From: Methanosarcinales archaeon
GTDB taxonomy: Archaea > Halobacteriota > Methanosarcinia > Methanosarcinales > Methanogasteraceae
Length of the DNA stretch: 6,250 nucleotides
NCBI GenBank assembly: GCA_030672605.1
Contig: DAOVGE010000038.1
Span: forward strand, 1-6,250
Direction of reading: 5' to 3'
Shown here in pieces: positions 6,099 to 6,250 of the stretch. The notes below the pieces were generated by a model. The model had not been told where the DNA came from. It saw only the letters and a list, made by a program, of their open reading frames with translations, and ran no database searches. The translations under genes and the position numbers were made by a program. The number at the start of each line of letters is the position of its first letter. Position 1 is the stretch's first letter.

Positions 6099-6250
6099 GG
6101 GCGATTGGCAGCACCACGCTCAATATTGTGTGGATATCCGCGTATAAAACCACGAGATTACACAGATTTCCACAAGATTTCTGTGTTAATCTTGTGTAAT
6201 CTCGTGGTTCCTACCACAAGTTACTCGAACATGCACAAATAATCGGCAGT
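6099..6250. other. Non-coding sequence after smc
   Basis: Apart from the inverted repeat, this stretch has two short palindromes (CAATATTG at 6121-6128, GGATATCC at 6132-6139) and a TATAAAA run at 6143-6149 that could be a promoter for a gene beyond the window. No scpA start or clear terminator is visible. Confidence 0.4.
6148..6209. repeat. Strong inverted repeat downstream of smc, AACCACGAGATTACACA type
   Basis: AACCACGAGATTACACA (6148-6164) and TGTGTAATCTCGTGGTT (6193-6209) are exact 17-bp reverse complements, with ACACAGA/TCTGTGT offering an alternative inner pairing. It begins AACCAC and ends GTGGTT, like the element at 1839-1948, suggesting a related class. It could form a hairpin at the 3' end of smc mRNA, but it lacks the oligo-T tract of archaeal terminators, so a dispersed repeat is the better reading. 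Confidence 0.75.

Overview
The window looks archaeal, most likely a methanogen- or ANME-related member of the Methanomicrobia/Methanosarcinales. The evidence is an SMC protein with an archaeal-type C-terminal head (DEIDMFLDGAN Walker B/D-loop), archaeal TATA-like promoter elements (TTTATATAT, CTTATATA), GGAGG-type ribosome binding sites with GTG starts, and intergenic dispersed inverted repeats of the AACCACAGAG.../GCAAAGACGCGAAG type, which I recall as frequent in such genomes. I cannot name the species.

Layout. Positions 1-689 (minus strand) hold the 5' part of a gene for an exported protein with a clear signal peptide and a YGHTSHGSQ motif; it runs off the left edge. Its probable promoter lies at about 764-822. 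From there to about 2123 is roughly 1.3 kb with no credible gene. It contains clusters of inverted repeats at 1101-1191, 1200-1217, 1242-1342, 1531-1590 and 1839-1948. Open frames there are best explained as read-through of repeat sequence.

From 2124 to 6098 (plus strand) is a two-gene unit: a TATA box, a small coiled-coil protein (2179-2544), then a complete chromosome-condensation ATPase gene, smc (2577-6098), 32 nt downstream with its own GGAGGT ribosome binding site. The layout suggests co-expression and a possible role of the small protein alongside SMC. After smc come about 150 non-coding bases with a strong inverted repeat (6148-6209). No scpA/scpB kleisin gene is visible before the window ends.

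I found no CRISPR array, tRNA, rRNA or transposase gene. No wholly new system is evident. The most interesting items are the small smc-linked coiled-coil gene, the exported YGHTSHGSQ protein with operator-like repeats around its promoter, and the dispersed hairpin elements.
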